Numbered from the stretch's first letter, positions 26,485 through 35,446 are shown. The stretch is DNA of 64,000 bases from Bifidobacteriaceae bacterium (GCA_031270825.1 JAISXH010000047.1:1-64000), one strand, 5' to 3'. A program made the numbers and translations. Notes: generated by a model from the sequence alone, not told the origin.

Positions 26485-29069
26485 CCGATCACCCCCGAAT
26501 AGAAGCAGGAACGGGCCTCTCCCGGCCAAATCGGGTCGACTGCGAGCGCTCCCGGGGCATAGGTCTCGGGGCTCAGGGCCGTGCGCTTCCAGGTCAACGC
26601 GCAAACAGGCTCGGCGGTCCCGCTGCCCACCTGGTCGGTCACCCAGCCGTTGGTGTCCTCATCGTAATTCGGATCGGTTGGATCCAATCCGGGCGTGAAC
26701 TTTCCGAACAAACCGATGTTCTCGACCGTGAACAGCCAGTAGACCGTTGTGCCCGCCGCCATGGCGCCCTCAGCCGCCTCTAGCTGGCACGGCGGCGGGC
26801 TAGCGGTGTCCAAGAGGGTGTTGGGAGTCGTGACCTCGGTGTCATCCTGGCAGGTGAAGGCTCGCTTGGTCAGACTGATCATGGGCTGGTGGAGCGTCCC
26901 CGCGTCTGTTGGCGACCAATTGCCGTTCTCGTCGCCGTCTCCGGTCTGATCCTCGTCGTCCTCCTGGACGAACGACCCGTCAGGATCGCCGTCGCCGTCT
27001 TGGTCGTGCTCGTTGTCTTCGCCGTAGCCGTTCTGGTCCGGGTGCTGGTCTGGGGTGTCCGGCAGCGGGTCGCCCTCAGGGTCGAAAGGCGCGCCGACCG
27101 GAGGCGGACCGGTCGGCCAGGCGATGGCCTCGCAATAGGCCGCGGTCAATCGCCCTTGGTCGAATACCGAACTAGGGGGCAGCGGATCGATCGAGTTGAG
27201 GAGCGCCCGGAACTGGAACTGCTGGAAGTAGGGGGCCAGCGCCACGTCATCCGACCCTTCCCAGGTCAAGAATTGGTCCCAGCCCGGGAAATCTCTGGGC
27301 AGTTGGCACGAGCCCCAATCCGGCATGCGCTGGATGCTGAGGCCGCCGACGATCAACTTGGCGTCGGTGATGGCATCAGCCATCTTGAAAACCACCTCGC
27401 CGGTGGCGCCCGCCGGGACCAGCACCCGGAAGAGCTTCATAGTCGGATCGGCGTTCAGATCTGTGGTGGCGGGAATCGGGGTGGTCTCGGCCTGGGACCC
27501 GCCAAAGGTGGCCTCGGCATAGGGATCGCCGCCCAAAGCACCGATCAAGACGTACAAGTAGCGGTCGACGTCCACGGGAGAACTGATTGCGACCTTCGCC
27601 ATCCCCTGGTCGGTGCACCACTCGGTGCCCACCGCGCCGCCGAAGGAAGGATCGGGGGGTGTGGTGGGAGGATCACCATCCGGGTCGTAGTAACTGTTGT
27701 TTTGAAGGCCCGCGTAACCAAATGCCCCCGGCCAAAGACCCTGGTAGGGGGGATACTCCTCCCGGGTGACCTCGGCATCAGGTGCGGTGTCGGCAGCCAC
27801 GAGGCCGGGGTTCTCGTGGTTGGGCGGGGCGGAGTGGACGCCCGTACGGTATGACGAGCAGGCGGCGTTGGCGGGCCACCACAACGCTGGGTGAGTCAGC
27901 GATGCGCCCGGGCCACCGTCGTAGTAGTTGTAGGTGTACCTGAGGCTTGACCCCTGCTCACGCAGGTAGGCGTGGAACCAGCCGTCGACCAGGAAGCGAG
28001 GGTCGCCGCGGGCCACAAAACCGGTTTCGCCGGGATCGGAGAGGTTGAAGACCGCGGGCGCCTCCAGGATGTCGACGTTGACCGGGCGCTCCAGGCCAGA
28101 TTCGAAGGCCAGGTTGGCCGCCGAGAGCGCGGCCGCGCCCAGCGTCAAGTGGCCTTGTTCGTTGGTGGCGGCGGTCAGGGTGGCGGTGATCTTGGCCCCG
28201 TGGCCGGCCGGGATGAAGACCGTGTAGAGGGCGTTCGCTTTGTCCGAACCGGCCGCGAGGGTGACCGGATAGAAGGGGACTGCGGTGTCCAGCGGGTTGC
28301 CGCTGGAATCGGTGGCCGTGATGTCGACTTGCGCGGAAGCTTGGAGGGCTCCGGCGACAAACCTCAGCACCCGGTCCTGGGAAGCGTCGTAGGCGACTTC
28401 AATCACATATCCGTTTTGATCGTAGGTACTTGAGCCAGCGGCTTGGGATTGATTCGGGTCGTAAAACGCCCCCTCGAGGTGATTTCCCGAATACTGCGGG
28501 GCGTGGGTGTAGTCGTTTCCGGCGTCGCTGTCGTTCCAGTAGTCCGTCGCGGCTGACACATCGTACTCATCGTCCCAGGAGCCCGCGGGCGAATCCCAGG
28601 CGTACGTGACCGGGCTGACGGAACCTTCGTAAACAGCGCGGTAGGCCGTGCCCGGCGGCGAGGGGCTCGAGTCGTTGAGCACCGCCCAGGACAAGGCGGT
28701 GGCGCCGTTCTTGGCCACCGAGCGGTAGCCGCCCTCGCGCCCGACATAGCCATCGCCGCCGGCTGTCGCACAGTAGTCAAACGGCTGGGGACTGAGGGAG
28801 GTGTTGAAATACGGAGATGAACACGGGATGCCGGTGAGGTGGAACCAGTCCAAGTCGCCGTATTCGGTCAGATTGAAGACTATGGAAGATCCGTTGTCTG
28901 ATTGCGCGATCTCCTGGACGTTCACAGTCAAGGCGTTGGTCGGGTTCCCGGGAGTGCCGATTTCGCCCGCCGGGGTCGTCGCGTCCGAGGCGCCCCTGGG
29001 AACGGTGAAGACCGCCACCAGGGCTCCGGCCATGAGCACGGCCAAACCACTGCGGGCACGCGACTTCAA
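26481..29069 (-). CDS. Large secreted surface protein with duplicated beta module and acidic Asp-rich segment
   Basis: First gene of the SipW operon, 862 residues. A signal peptide (RSGLAVLMAGALVAVFTVP) starts from TTG 29069. Two related modules follow: about residues 45-325 (with NLTEYGDLDWFHLTG and YTVFIPAGHGAKITATL) and about 335-600 (with RFLVDGWFHAYL and FRVLVPAGATGEVVFKM). Next come about 60 residues dominated by Asp/Glu (DQDGDGDPDGS, DEDQTGDGDENG), likely calcium binding. The C-terminal about 140 residues (MISLTKRAFTCQ...TTVYWLFTVENIG) resemble DUF11-type adhesin repeats. No sorting signal or anchor is seen at the end. Function not recognised; a surface adhesin or fibre tip is inferred from architecture and operon. 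Confidence 0.82.
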   Translation of the reverse strand: MKSRARSGLAVLMAGALVAVFTVPRGASDATTPAGEIGTPGNPTNALTVNVQEIAQSDNGSSIVFNLTEYGDLDWFHLTGIPCSSPYFNTSLSPQPFDYCATAGGDGYVGREGGYRSVAKNGATALSWAVLNDSSPSPPGTAYRAVYEGSVSPVTYAWDSPAGSWDDEYDVSAATDYWNDSDAGNDYTHAPQYSGNHLEGAFYDPNQSQAAGSSTYDQNGYVIEVAYDASQDRVLRFVAGALQASAQVDITATDSSGNPLDTAVPFYPVTLAAGSDKANALYTVFIPAGHGAKITATLTAATNEQGHLTLGAAALSAANLAFESGLERPVNVDILEAPAVFNLSDPGETGFVARGDPRFLVDGWFHAYLREQGSSLRYTYNYYDGGPGASLTHPALWWPANAACSSYRTGVHSAPPNHENPGLVAADTAPDAEVTREEYPPYQGLWPGAFGYAGLQNNSYYDPDGDPPTTPPDPSFGGAVGTEWCTDQGMAKVAISSPVDVDRYLYVLIGALGGDPYAEATFGGSQAETTPIPATTDLNADPTMKLFRVLVPAGATGEVVFKMADAITDAKLIVGGLSIQRMPDWGSCQLPRDFPGWDQFLTWEGSDDVALAPYFQQFQFRALLNSIDPLPPSSVFDQGRLTAAYCEAIAWPTGPPPVGAPFDPEGDPLPDTPDQHPDQNGYGEDNEHDQDGDGDPDGSFVQEDDEDQTGDGDENGNWSPTDAGTLHQPMISLTKRAFTCQDDTEVTTPNTLLDTASPPPCQLEAAEGAMAAGTTVYWLFTVENIGLFGKFTPGLDPTDPNYDEDTNGWVTDQVGSGTAEPVCALTWKRTALSPETYAPGALAVDPIWPGEARSCFYSGVIG

Positions 29070-29215
29070 ACTACGAGCACCACCTTCGGACTAGAGCCGG
29101 ACCTCGGTCGCCAGATTCCGCCTGGAAACGTCTGACCTCCGGGGAAGACCAGGCGGGATCAGTGCGAACGCTCGTGATGGGCGATCACGACCTCGGTCTC
29201 GTGACGAAAAACCAC

Positions 29216-29243
29216 ATTATGACACCGAGCCCACATCCGCCAA
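29216..29243 (-). promoter_or_regulatory. Predicted promoter of the SipW surface operon
   Basis: On the minus strand TTGGCG (29243-29238) and CATAAT (29221-29216) are separated by 16 bases, a good housekeeping-type match and strikingly AT-rich for this genome. Transcription would start near 29209, giving a leader of about 140 bases before TTG 29069. Confidence 0.55.
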
Positions 29244-29310
29244 CGACGATAAAGCGTTTTGAGTAGCCCTACGCAGTTGATCCGAACAGTCACCCCACCC
29301 CCACCGACCA

Positions 29311-29340
29311 CGCAAGGGGACGGTGATTGTGTTGATTCCG
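29311..29340. repeat. Dispersed repeat copy, inverted relative to the window start
   Basis: This 30-bp stretch matches the reverse complement of 36-65 at 29 of 30 positions and includes GGGGACGGTGATTGTG. Confidence 0.85.
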
Positions 29341-29375
29341 GCCCGCGCCACCCCGCCAACGGTCCCAGGCGGGCA

Positions 29376-29426
29376 CGCAAGGGGACGGTGATTGTGCGTA
29401 CTACGCACAATCACCGTCCCCTTGCG
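29376..29426. repeat. Perfect 25-bp-arm palindrome built from the dispersed repeat
   Basis: Arms 29376-29400 and 29402-29426 are exact reverse complements around a single C, each containing GGGGACGGTGATTGTG. It begins 12 bases past the hpf stop, where it could also act as a bidirectional terminator. The size and symmetry fit a REP/BIME-like element; a cognate REP-associated transposase is not in the window. Confidence 0.85.
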
Positions 29427-29437
29427 TAGTGGGGGGG

Positions 29438-30124
29438 TTAGGAGGAGGAGGTCTCTAGGCGGAGGACGCCGTAGGTCCAGCCGTGGCGGTGGTAGAGGAC
29501 CGAGGGCAGACCCGAATCGGAGTCGACGAAGAGGAAGAAGGGGTGTCCCACCAGCTCCATCTCGTAGATCGCCTCCTCGACGTTCATGGGCCTGGCCTGG
29601 TGGACCTTCTCGCGGATCACGACCGGGGAATCCGCCAAGGTTGACTCCTTGACCGGCCCGGCGGCAGGCTTCTTGGCCGCGTGGTCGTCAGCGACCACCT
29701 CGGCGTCAACCACTGGGGCCGGGGCCGGAGGCGCCAATGCGGCCGGGGCGTCGGTGGCGCCCGAATTGCGGGAGAACAACGCCTGGTCGAAGCTCTGGGC
29801 TTGGCGGCGGGTCATCTTGTGCTTCGACTTGCGGCGGTCCTTGGCCCGGCGCTCCTGCTGCATCAGCTTGCCCATGGCGACGTCGAAGGCAGAGAACATA
29901 TCCGCCGCCGAAGCCTCGGCCCGCACCACCGGGCCCTTGCCGCGGACGGTTATCTCGACTGTCTCGGCGGTTTCGGCCTGGCGAGGGTTGTTCTCATGAA
30001 CCACTTCAACCTGCACCAACTGCGCCTGGGAATCGTACTGGGCGACTTTGGTCAGTTTCCCGGTGGCGAACTCGCGGAAACGATCAGGTACTTCAACATG
30101 ACGGCCGGCTACGACAATCTCCAT
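29438..30124 (-). CDS. hpf: Long-form ribosome hibernation promoting factor
   Basis: Cytosolic factor of 228 residues that dimerises and silences 70S ribosomes. The N-terminal S30AE domain (residues 1-110: MEIVVAGRHVEVPDRFREFA, then RAEASAADMFSAFDVAMGKL) is joined by a linker with an Ala/Pro-rich stretch to the C-terminal dimerisation domain (about 165-228: ARPMNVEEAIYEMELVGHPFFLFVDSDSG and YHRHGWTYGVLRL). The start ATG 30124 has AAGGAAA just upstream; longer in-frame readings lack support. Next to comF and normally next to secA. Confidence 0.96.
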   Translation of the reverse strand: MEIVVAGRHVEVPDRFREFATGKLTKVAQYDSQAQLVQVEVVHENNPRQAETAETVEITVRGKGPVVRAEASAADMFSAFDVAMGKLMQQERRAKDRRKSKHKMTRRQAQSFDQALFSRNSGATDAPAALAPPAPAPVVDAEVVADDHAAKKPAAGPVKESTLADSPVVIREKVHQARPMNVEEAIYEMELVGHPFFLFVDSDSGLPSVLYHRHGWTYGVLRLETSSS

Positions 30125-30333
30125 TTTCCTTGGCCTTCCAATCGGTGTGTGCTGGGCGGCGAAGCCACCCTTGGGCGATGGGCTGGGTAATAACAGGGGA
30201 ACAGCATTCGAATGCTGCCGGGGAAGAATTGACCTCCTTAGCGGTTGGTGTCCGACCCGCCCGAGGAAACACCCCCGAGCCGTCCGGAACGGCCGTTGCG
30301 ACCCGCCCAGGGCCGCCTGTTCTCCTAACAACG

Positions 30334-31104
30334 TTAGCTCATTCGCCTGGCCACCCAGGCGGGCCCGGCGCCCGTGTCTGCGACCATGCCAAGGTGCGAC
30401 GCGGCGGCCGGGCTGACCGCCAAGACCACAGCGCCGAGGGTGGCGCCGCCCGCCCGCGCCAGCGCCCGTTCGGCGTCCAGCAAGGACGCTCCGGTGGTCA
30501 GGACATCGTCCACCAGCAGGCAGGGCGCCGGCGGCAGGCGCTTGACCAAGGTGGTGCCCTCGCGCCCGGCGGCGCGCTCGCGCAAAGAACGGCCTGTTTG
30601 CTCGCGGCTGGTGGCCGTCCGGCGCAACACATCGGCGTAGCTGGCCTCAAGTCCCGCCCCGGCCAGGGCCTGGGTCGCCGCGACCGCCAGAACGGCGGTG
30701 CCGGCGAACCGCCGGGTCAGGCGCCTCACCAGGCGCGATGGCACCGGCACCACGGCCACTTCTCGGCTGACTGGGGCCAGCACCCGCGCCACCGCCTCCG
30801 CCGTCCTGGCGATCGCCCGTCTCAGTTCGTGTTCCAACTCGCCGCGACCCTGACGTTTCCAGGCCACGATGGCGCGCCGCACCTCCCCCGAATACCACGC
30901 CGAAGACCAAGTCGGCAGGGCCGGGCCGCCATCGGCCGGCACCAGACGGGGCGCGCCTTGCTCGCGGCGCTCGACCGGCCCCAACAGGGCCAGGCGACAG
31001 CTAGGGCAAAGCGGATTGGCCAACTCGCGACCGCAACCCGCGCAATCGGCCGGCCAGACCAGGTCCGCCGCCGCCCGGAGCGCCTTCACCGCCCGTTTGC
31101 CCAC
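30334..31104 (-). CDS. ComF-family phosphoribosyltransferase-like protein
   Basis: Cytosolic protein of 256 residues. An N-terminal zinc-finger-like pair of CxxC motifs (CAGCGRELANPLCPSC) precedes a PRTase domain with the PRPP-binding loop PCLLVDDVLTTGASL near residue 205 and PVPSRLVRRLTRRF. ComF proteins support DNA uptake in competent bacteria, but actinobacterial members next to hpf are of unproven role. The start is ATG 31104. A 209-base gap without recognised signals separates it from hpf. Confidence 0.9.
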   Translation of the reverse strand: MGKRAVKALRAAADLVWPADCAGCGRELANPLCPSCRLALLGPVERREQGAPRLVPADGGPALPTWSSAWYSGEVRRAIVAWKRQGRGELEHELRRAIARTAEAVARVLAPVSREVAVVPVPSRLVRRLTRRFAGTAVLAVAATQALAGAGLEASYADVLRRTATSREQTGRSLRERAAGREGTTLVKRLPPAPCLLVDDVLTTGASLLDAERALARAGGATLGAVVLAVSPAAASHLGMVADTGAGPAWVARRMS

Positions 31105-31343
31105 GTCACAACCTTCATCGCGGCAGTCTCAGGCCATAGCCCTGGAGACAGCCGGGGCCGCCGCACGCCCCTGGCCGACCTGGCCCCAAGGCCATCCGCC
31201 CCCCAAGAACCGCGCCGACCGGGCTTCGGACCCGGGGACCTCGCCGCGACACCAGCGCCCCCACCGCGACACCAGCGCGGTCGCCACGCCGCACCCGTCG
31301 GCGGTGATCGTCGCGGCGCCGCTGGGCGGCGCGGGCGCTGTGT

Positions 31344-33176
31344 TCATGGCGCCAGCGCCACCGCTCCGGCGCCGGAAGCCAACGGCGCCCAGATCCGCCG
31401 TTGCGGCGAGTAGGCGAACAACCCGCCCGAACGGCCGGCGACGTAAATCTCAGTCTGCCCGCGCCCGGCCGCCAGGCTGATCGGCGGATCGGTCGGCTGC
31501 TTCAGGTAGTCGATGTCGCCGCCGACCGTGAACACCGCCGGCACCAACTCCTCGGCTGTGCTCGAAGCGGTCAGGAAAGCCAGCGACACGTCATCGGCCC
31601 ATGACAGCGAGCCCAAGCCGCCGGCCACCTCGCCCACGGTCAGCGGACCAGTCAGACGCCACGGCGCGGCGCGGTCGCCCCGGACAATGCCGCTGACCCG
31701 CAACTCGATTCGATCGCCGGCGGCCAGAGCGACGGCCAACCGCGCGCCGTCGCGGGCTGGCGCCAAGGCCACCACTCGACGGCCGTCCAACCAAGACGAC
31801 CCCAGCCTGAACGGCTCGCCTTCAGCGCTAAAAGCGACAACGGCATCGTCGGCAGCGGCCCAAATCCAACCCAGGCGGTCGAAGGCGGGCTGGGCCGTGA
31901 ACTCCCCCACGCCCTCGGGGCTCTCCAAGACCCGCGGCGCCTCGCCGATCTTGTCGATCAGGCTGATCTTGCCATCCGCCAACCCGGCCATGCGCCCCAG
32001 CGAATGGTCGACCGCCAAGGACTGCCAGGCGGTGGCGGCCTCGGTTCCCTCGATCAGGGCGGCTTGACCATCGTCATAACGCCAAATCCCGGCCTCGCCC
32101 AGGTAGAACGGACCCTCCACGCCCTGCGGATCAATTTCCAGGCCTGCCGCCGAACCGGCGTCAAGCGGCACCGACTCGACTTGCAGTTGCACCGAGTCAA
32201 CCGTCGGCAAAGCCGTCAGCGAAGACTTCAAGCAGGCCAGCACCGTGGCCCGGGCCGTCTCCGAGGCCCGCGAGATGGCGCTGGACAGGTTCACCACGGC
32301 GACCCGATCAGTCACCTTGACCGTGTCCGTCATCAACCGCGTCCCCGCCGGCACCACCGCGCGGACAGCCCCGGTCAGGTACGGCGGCGGTCCGGCCAAG
32401 AACTCCTGCACGGCCGCCGTGGCGGCGCTGGCACGGGAGAACATCCGCTGGTCAGGCACCAAGAACTGGCCATCCGCCGAAGGGAAATAGACCCGCGTGG
32501 GCACGTAGTCGCCTTTAAACACATCGGCCGGGATGACGATCCCGTCCGGCAAGTCGGAGATGCGCCACTGCGCGTCCTGATCCTGACTCAAGGACAGCGT
32601 CTCAGACCATGGCCGCGACTCCTGCACGCTGTAGCGGCCGGATTCATCGACCAACCCCACCTGATTGACGCTCACCGCTATCCGGCCGAGTTGCGTCCCG
32701 GTGTCCGCCAGCACCGGAGCCTCGCCCGATTGGTAGACCGTCACCAGCGCCAACGGATTCCAGACCGCCGCCGCCTCGGCGGTCAGGTAGGAGCGAGCGA
32801 CCCTGAAATCGTCCGAACTGCCCGCCAGCATGGCCTGGAGGAAGCCCTGCACGATCTCGTCCAGGTTCGCGTCCGGGGCTGGCGGCGCCGCCACCGCCTG
32901 CACATGCGGCTCGCTCGTCCCCTCCTGCGTCCGGCCCTCCTGAACTGGCCCCGCTTGCGGCAACGTGGCGCATCCGGCCGTCAGCACGCCAACCAACAAG
33001 ACGACGATGCCGCCCGCCCAGACCGCGTCGCGCCGCTCCCGATGGCGTTTGGCCGCCAGAGGCAGGCCGTGTTGTCCCGGTCGGCGCCGCCGCTCCGGCC
33101 CAGACAGGCTCTTGCGCTCGGCTGGCCTCATTGCGCTCATTGCGCTCATCGCGCTCATCGCGCTCATCGCGCTCAT
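31344..33176 (-). CDS. lpqB: Lipoprotein LpqB, partner of the MtrAB system
   Basis: Membrane-anchored lipoprotein of 610 residues; in mycobacteria LpqB binds the sensor domain of MtrB and modulates MtrA output. A long basic N-terminus leads to a lipoprotein signal (GGIVVLLVGVLTAGC), then a GerMN-type domain (about 200-320, with KVTDRVAVVNLSSAIS) and a C-terminal beta-propeller. The start ATG 33176 overlaps the mtrB stop. The first 15 codons are five exact MSA repeats, each with its own ATG; the protein proper could begin at any of them or at MRPAERK (33131). Confidence 0.94.
   Translation of the reverse strand: MSAMSAMSAMSAMSAMRPAERKSLSGPERRRRPGQHGLPLAAKRHRERRDAVWAGGIVVLLVGVLTAGCATLPQAGPVQEGRTQEGTSEPHVQAVAAPPAPDANLDEIVQGFLQAMLAGSSDDFRVARSYLTAEAAAVWNPLALVTVYQSGEAPVLADTGTQLGRIAVSVNQVGLVDESGRYSVQESRPWSETLSLSQDQDAQWRISDLPDGIVIPADVFKGDYVPTRVYFPSADGQFLVPDQRMFSRASAATAAVQEFLAGPPPYLTGAVRAVVPAGTRLMTDTVKVTDRVAVVNLSSAISRASETARATVLACLKSSLTALPTVDSVQLQVESVPLDAGSAAGLEIDPQGVEGPFYLGEAGIWRYDDGQAALIEGTEAATAWQSLAVDHSLGRMAGLADGKISLIDKIGEAPRVLESPEGVGEFTAQPAFDRLGWIWAAADDAVVAFSAEGEPFRLGSSWLDGRRVVALAPARDGARLAVALAAGDRIELRVSGIVRGDRAAPWRLTGPLTVGEVAGGLGSLSWADDVSLAFLTASSTAEELVPAVFTVGGDIDYLKQPTDPPISLAAGRGQTEIYVAGRSGGLFAYSPQRRIWAPLASGAGAVALAP
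33132..33176. repeat. Five 9-bp repeats (ATGAGCGC[A/G]) at the lpqB start
   Basis: Exactly 45 bases form five in-frame units encoding Met-Ser-Ala, differing only at wobble bases. Each unit supplies an ATG, and the first overlaps the mtrB stop. Confidence 0.95.
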
Positions 33177-34756
33177 TGCGCCACCTCCGGCACATCCTGG
33201 ATTGACGACACCGGTCCGAGCTCCAGGGGCGGCGCCCCGAGTTCGCCACCGGCCTGGCGCGGCACGATCAACCTGAAAACCGCGCCGACGCCGGCCAGGC
33301 CCCACACATCCAAGGAACCGCCATGCAAGTTGGTGTCCTCCAACGCGATCGCCAGACCCAGGCCGGTGCCTCCGGTGGTCCGGGCCCGGGCCGGATCGGC
33401 CCGCCAGAAACGATCGAAAACCCGCGCCGCCTGGTCTTCGCTCAGCCCCAAGCCGTTGTCCGCCACCGTGATCGCGACGGCCCGATCAGTCGTGGCCAGT
33501 TCGACCGCGACCCGACTGGTGGCGTGTTCAATCGCGTTGACCACCAAGTTGCGGATGATCCGGGAAATGCGTTTGGAGTCGACTTCGGCTTGGGCGGGGG
33601 CGCTGGGCATGCGGCTGGCGACCTCGACGCCGCGATCGGCCGCCAGCGGCGCGACCGCGTCCAGTTCCCAACCGACCAGGGCCCTGAGGTCCACCCGCTC
33701 GGTGTCCAATTGGGCGGCCCCGGCGTCGAACCGGGAGATCTCCAAGAGGTCGGACAGCAGCGCGTCAAAGCGATCGAGTTGGTTCGCCAGCAGTTCGGCC
33801 GACCGGGCCACGTCCGGCGGGAACCGGTCACGCGCCGCGTAGATCAGATCGCCGGCCATTCGGATGGTCGCCAGCGGCGTCCTCAGTTCGTGGGAGACGT
33901 CGGAGACGAAGCGTCGCTGCAGCTTGGAGAGGTTCTCCAGCTGGTCGATATGCCTCTGAATGGAAGACGCCATCTCGTTGAACGATGCCGCCAAAGTCGC
34001 CATTTCGTCGTGGCCGCGGACCGGTATGCGCTCGGCCAGCGCGCCGTCCGCCAGTTTCGCCGCCACCTGGGCGGCCTGGCGCACCGGGCGCACAGCCTGG
34101 AGCGTGGCCAGCCAGGTCACGAAGACCACGATCAACACCACCGCCACCGCTGAACCCGCCAGGACCTGGGCGATCAGGCTCATGGTGGCTTGCTCCGGCC
34201 CCAGATCGTAGACCATCACCAACACGTATTGGGTCGCCATCAGCGTGACCGCCTGGGCCACCGCCACTCCTGGGGTGGTCGGCTGCCCCTGTTCGGTGGG
34301 CAACGCCACGGACTGCCAGACCTGGCGGCCGCCGGTCCGGGCGGCCTCACGCAAGTCCGGCGAGGCGACCTCCCAAAGATCCGGGTCGGTGAAGATAGCC
34401 GAAATCGCGCCCGGCCCGGCATCGTCCGGCGGGAGCAAGGACACCGCCCTGGCCGACGATCCGACCGAAGAGATCTGGCCGATGGTGTCGCGGGCCATGG
34501 TCTCGGCGGTGATCGGCGACGCCGCCGTCGAGGCGTCGAAGGTGTCCTGCGCGGTCGCGGCCAGGCGCGACGCCTCCCGCAACACGTCATCGACGCGGGC
34601 GTTGAAAATCCCCGACCTGACCTGTCCGGTCAGCGCCACTCCCACCGCCAACAGCGCCACCGACGAGACCAGAATCACCGTCACCATCATCCTGGCCTGC
34701 AGCGACCGGCGCACCAGGGCGATCAAGCCCCGTTTCGCCCGCGCCGGCTGGGTCAT
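33173..34756 (-). CDS. mtrB: Sensor histidine kinase MtrB
   Basis: Membrane sensor kinase of 527 residues controlling cell-wall hydrolase and osmotic genes through MtrA. First span (MMVTVILVSSVALLAVGVAL) at about 22-45, extracytoplasmic domain to about 185, second span (AVAVVLIVVFVTWLATLQAV), HAMP, HisKA with phospho-acceptor His in SDVSHELRTPLATIRM, and HATPase with NLVVNAIEH, DNGLGL and GGTGLGLAI. All boxes are intact. The start ATG 34756 overlaps the mtrA stop (ATGA), and its stop overlaps lpqB. Confidence 0.97.
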   Translation of the reverse strand: MTQPARAKRGLIALVRRSLQARMMVTVILVSSVALLAVGVALTGQVRSGIFNARVDDVLREASRLAATAQDTFDASTAASPITAETMARDTIGQISSVGSSARAVSLLPPDDAGPGAISAIFTDPDLWEVASPDLREAARTGGRQVWQSVALPTEQGQPTTPGVAVAQAVTLMATQYVLVMVYDLGPEQATMSLIAQVLAGSAVAVVLIVVFVTWLATLQAVRPVRQAAQVAAKLADGALAERIPVRGHDEMATLAASFNEMASSIQRHIDQLENLSKLQRRFVSDVSHELRTPLATIRMAGDLIYAARDRFPPDVARSAELLANQLDRFDALLSDLLEISRFDAGAAQLDTERVDLRALVGWELDAVAPLAADRGVEVASRMPSAPAQAEVDSKRISRIIRNLVVNAIEHATSRVAVELATTDRAVAITVADNGLGLSEDQAARVFDRFWRADPARARTTGGTGLGLAIALEDTNLHGGSLDVWGLAGVGAVFRLIVPRQAGGELGAPPLELGPVSSIQDVPEVAQ

Positions 34757-35442
34757 CGCGCGGCGCCAGCCTTGTAGCCCACGCCGCGCACTGTCACAAC
34801 CACCGTCGGGTTCTCCGGGTCGGTCTCGATCTTGGTGCGCAAACGCTGGACATGGACGTTGACCAGCCGGGTGTCGGCGGCGTTCCGGTAACCCCAGATG
34901 CGCTTCAGCAGCATGTCCCGGGTGAAGACCTGCCGCGGCGTCGAGGCCAAGGTCTCCAGAATGTCGAACTCCAACGGCGTCAGCGAGATCAGCACGCCAG
35001 CCTTGCGGACCTCGTGTCCGGGCACGTCGATCTCGATGTCACCGATCCGCAGGCGCTCGCCATCCTCCGGCTCGCCGACTGGGCCACGCCGCAATCTGGC
35101 TTTGATTCTGGCCACCAATTCGGCCGGCTTGAACGGTTTGAGGATGTAATCGTCGGCCCCCACTTCCAGGCCCTCGACAATGTCCTTGGTGTCAGATTTC
35201 GCCGTCACCATGATGACCGGCACGCCGGACTCCTTGCGCAGCTCCCGGCAGACTTCGATCCCGTCCATCCCCGGCAACATCAAGTCCAACAGCACCAAGT
35301 CGGGTCTGGTTTGTCTGATCAGCGTCAGAGCTTGCATCCCGTCAGTGCAGTAATCGGCGGAATAGCCTTCAGACGTCAGCACAATCCCGATCATCTCCGC
35401 CAGCGCGACATCGTCGTCCACAACCATGATTCGGCCTGTCAT
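34753..35442 (-). CDS. mtrA: Response regulator MtrA (OmpR family)
   Basis: DNA-binding regulator of 229 residues. Receiver domain with acidic pocket VVDDDVAL, phospho-acceptor Asp in LVLLDLMLPGMDG and Lys in FKPAEL; C-terminal winged helix with LTPLEFDILETLA, RVFTRDMLLKRIWGY-like region and VNVHVQRLRTKIE. MtrA is essential in mycobacteria and governs wall metabolism and division genes. The start ATG 35442 lies only 4 bases after the stop of the transglutaminase-like gene, with AGGAGA straddling the junction, so mtrA is probably read in part from the long upstream operon. Confidence 0.97.
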   Translation of the reverse strand: MTGRIMVVDDDVALAEMIGIVLTSEGYSADYCTDGMQALTLIRQTRPDLVLLDLMLPGMDGIEVCRELRKESGVPVIMVTAKSDTKDIVEGLEVGADDYILKPFKPAELVARIKARLRRGPVGEPEDGERLRIGDIEIDVPGHEVRKAGVLISLTPLEFDILETLASTPRQVFTRDMLLKRIWGYRNAADTRLVNVHVQRLRTKIETDPENPTVVVTVRGVGYKAGAAR

Positions 35443-35446
35443 TCTC

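Larger units (their letters stand above)
29070..29437. other. 368-bp gap: promoter of the SipW operon and dispersed repeats
   Basis: No credible gene. It contains a sigma-70-like promoter pointing into the surface operon (29216-29243), a leader of about 140 bases, and the palindromic dispersed repeats at 29311-29340 and 29376-29426 just after hpf. Near the predicted transcription start is a short inverted repeat, TCACGA/TCGTGA at about 29184-29204, that could be an operator. Confidence 0.65.
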
